The notes under the pieces are model-generated. The model had not been told where the DNA came from. It searched no databases and worked only from the letters and a program-made list of their open reading frames with translations. Shown piece by piece: positions 6,640-7,804 of a DNA stretch of 7,804 bases (position 1 is the stretch's first letter; each line of letters starts with the position of its first letter). Where the stretch lies: the NCBI GenBank assembly GCA_014763515.1, contig JACXVH010000064.1, positions 1 to 7,804 of the forward strand. The letters run 5' to 3'. This DNA comes from Flavobacteriaceae bacterium (lineage in GTDB: Bacteria; Bacteroidota; Bacteroidia; Flavobacteriales; Flavobacteriaceae). The translations under genes and the position numbers were made by a program.

Positions 6640-7106
6640 ATAATTTATTAGTCTCTAAAAGATTAAAAAAGGCAAAAGATAAAGACATTGTTTTTGAAAT
6701 TTTGGATATTAAAAAGAACAAAAAAACAGGTTTTTTCCAGAAAATGACAGAAATTTATGTGTTTGCACTAGCATTAGGGATAAAGGAGAAAAAAATGACC
6801 CCTATTTCTGGTGGATTTGGTGAACCTATCGCTATTGACCTATTTACAGATGAGCAGCAAAAATATTTTGATACAGTTATCCTTTTTCACGAAGCTGGAG
6901 ATATCACTAAATTAAATAAAGAAAATGATGAAAATATTGCATCGTATATGAAAATAATAGAAGAATATACAAATGGAGGCTTAGAAATTATTAAAGAAAA
7001 AATACTGATTCATCCTGAAGATTCATTTAATATTATTAGCCGTTTAGTTACTGAACAACTAAACAACATGGTACCAAAAGAGGCGGAAGAGGATTTTGGA
7101 TGGTAA
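6636..7106 (+). CDS. Protein resembling dnd system-associated protein 4
   Basis: 156-residue soluble protein of unknown biochemical role. Its pattern recalls, from memory, the TIGR04062 family found with Dnd phosphorothioation clusters: a short N-terminal region (FEILDIK, 20-26), a helix FFQKMTEIYVFALALGIK (33-50), then TPISGGFGEPIAIDLF (55-70), and a later helix IIEEYTNGGLEIIKEKI (107-123). It ends with an acidic tail (PKEAEEDFGW). No catalytic motif or transmembrane segment is visible. ATG 6636 overlaps the ATPase stop (ATGA) and has AAGGA (6625-6629) six bases upstream. Context makes it a likely partner of the DndD-like ATPase. The family assignment is recall, not a search. Confidence 0.75.
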   Translation: MNNLLVSKRLKKAKDKDIVFEILDIKKNKKTGFFQKMTEIYVFALALGIKEKKMTPISGGFGEPIAIDLFTDEQQKYFDTVILFHEAGDITKLNKENDENIASYMKIIEEYTNGGLEIIKEKILIHPEDSFNIISRLVTEQLNNMVPKEAEEDFGW

Positions 7107-7687
7107 ATGATATAAAACAACTTTTTGAAAAATATAAAAGTAAAGAATCTATAATTTTAGAAGCTTACAAATTATCAAATAATAATCTTGAAGATATAAA
7201 AAATGTGTTAAAAGACTTTAATATAGATTCAAACATTATTAATAATGTAATTGATTCGTATTTAATTGTATCTCAAGGTTCTAAAGTAGATAAAAATATT
7301 AAAAACTTGATTAACGATATTAGCTTTATAGATGAAAATCCTTCATTACTTCAAGATTTAGCAAAAATCTATTTTTATTGTGATGAAATAAGCTTTGAAA
7401 ATAATGAAATTAGTATTAGAAAAAAGATAATTACTAAAAATGACGAACCAGAACAACCAAACATTGATATTGATAAAACAATATATATTGCACTCCAAAA
7501 AATCAAATATAATAAAATGGACACATATGCGATCAATAAAATCAGTGAACTTGGAAATTATTCTAAATATGTAAAGTTACATTCTCTTCTGATGAAAGCA
7601 ATTGAATATCAAGAAAAGATAAAAAAACTAGATGACAATGAATGTAAAATAGATCTTGAAACATTGGAAAATCTGTTAATATCATGA
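7100..7687 (+). CDS. Unrecognised 195-residue operon protein
   Basis: I do not recognise this protein. It is rich in Lys, Asn, Asp and Ile and looks mostly helical: helices at about 1-60 (IKQLFEKYKSKESI; NIINNVIDSYLIV) and at about 125-195. Between them is a short segment with possible strands (residues 93-112, YCDEISFENNEISIRKKI) and a polar linker (NDEPEQPNID, 114-123). There are only two cysteines (C94, C182), no nucleotide-binding motif, no signal peptide and no membrane segment. ATG 7100 has AGAGGA (7088-7093) six bases upstream and overlaps the preceding gene by seven bases. The end overlaps the next gene by four. The coupling suggests a stoichiometric partner or adaptor in the same complex; it could be compared with DptG-like proteins by position only. 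Confidence 0.8.
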   Translation: MVNDIKQLFEKYKSKESIILEAYKLSNNNLEDIKNVLKDFNIDSNIINNVIDSYLIVSQGSKVDKNIKNLINDISFIDENPSLLQDLAKIYFYCDEISFENNEISIRKKIITKNDEPEQPNIDIDKTIYIALQKIKYNKMDTYAINKISELGNYSKYVKLHSLLMKAIEYQEKIKKLDDNECKIDLETLENLLIS

Positions 7688-7804
7688 ATTTTATAGACAA
7701 TTTATCTACAAATAAATACCTTACTAATAATAATTCAATAGATTGTGAAATTATATCTGCAAGCCTATTTTCAGATTTTTTAATAAAATCTTTCAGTAAT
7801 GATT
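7684..7804 (+). CDS. N-terminal 40 codons of a further operon gene, cut by the right edge
   Basis: ATG 7684 overlaps the stop of the preceding gene (ATGA), and the frame stays open to the window end. The visible part starts MNFIDNLSTNKYLTNNNSID and continues with a probable amphipathic helix (ISASLFSDFLIKSF). No Shine-Dalgarno sequence is close to the ATG, so translation probably depends on ribosomes finishing the upstream gene. Too little is visible for a family call. In Dnd-type restriction loci a large ATPase (DptH-like) often follows at such a position, which is only a guess. The operon clearly continues beyond this window. Confidence 0.65.
   Translation, partial: MNFIDNLSTNKYLTNNNSIDCEIISASLFSDFLIKSFSND

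Overview
The window is AT-rich DNA with strongly A/T-biased codon use. The transposase and general gene style resemble Campylobacterota (the Arcobacter/Sulfurimonas/Sulfurovum side). That placement rests on composition and remembered similarity only, because no rRNA or housekeeping marker is present.

Left part (1-1187): a possible minus-strand gene runs off the left edge (1-111). Next to it, on the plus strand, is a complete DDE transposase/integrase-core gene (114-1187) with all three catalytic acidic residues. I found no terminal inverted repeats, so the limits of the mobile element are not defined. The 192-base gap to the next gene holds an imperfect GC-containing hairpin, a promoter-like region, direct repeats and an inverted repeat over the start of the next gene.

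Right part (1380-7804): one tightly packed plus-strand operon that looks like an anti-phage or DNA-modification-linked island. In order it encodes: a winged-HTH/WYL-domain regulator of the BrxR/CapW type; a fusion of an HKD (phospholipase D-like) nuclease domain with a superfamily 2 helicase; an unlisted 43-residue charged protein with a GTG start; a DndD-like Rad50/SMC-type ATPase; a 156-residue protein resembling the 'dnd system-associated protein 4' family; an unrecognised 195-residue protein; and the first 40 codons of a further gene cut by the right edge. From the helicase on, neighbours overlap by 4-7 bases or are separated by 8 bases, which suggests translational coupling.

Taken together, the regulator probably controls an operon whose helicase-nuclease and coiled-coil ATPase act on foreign DNA. 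Helicase-nuclease, DndD-like ATPase and Dnd-associated small protein point to a phosphorothioation (Dnd) type locus or a relative of it. However, no DndA, DndB, DndC or DndE is visible. The modification genes must either lie beyond the right edge or be absent, and in the latter case this would be a Dnd-derived system that has not been well described. The window cannot decide between these.
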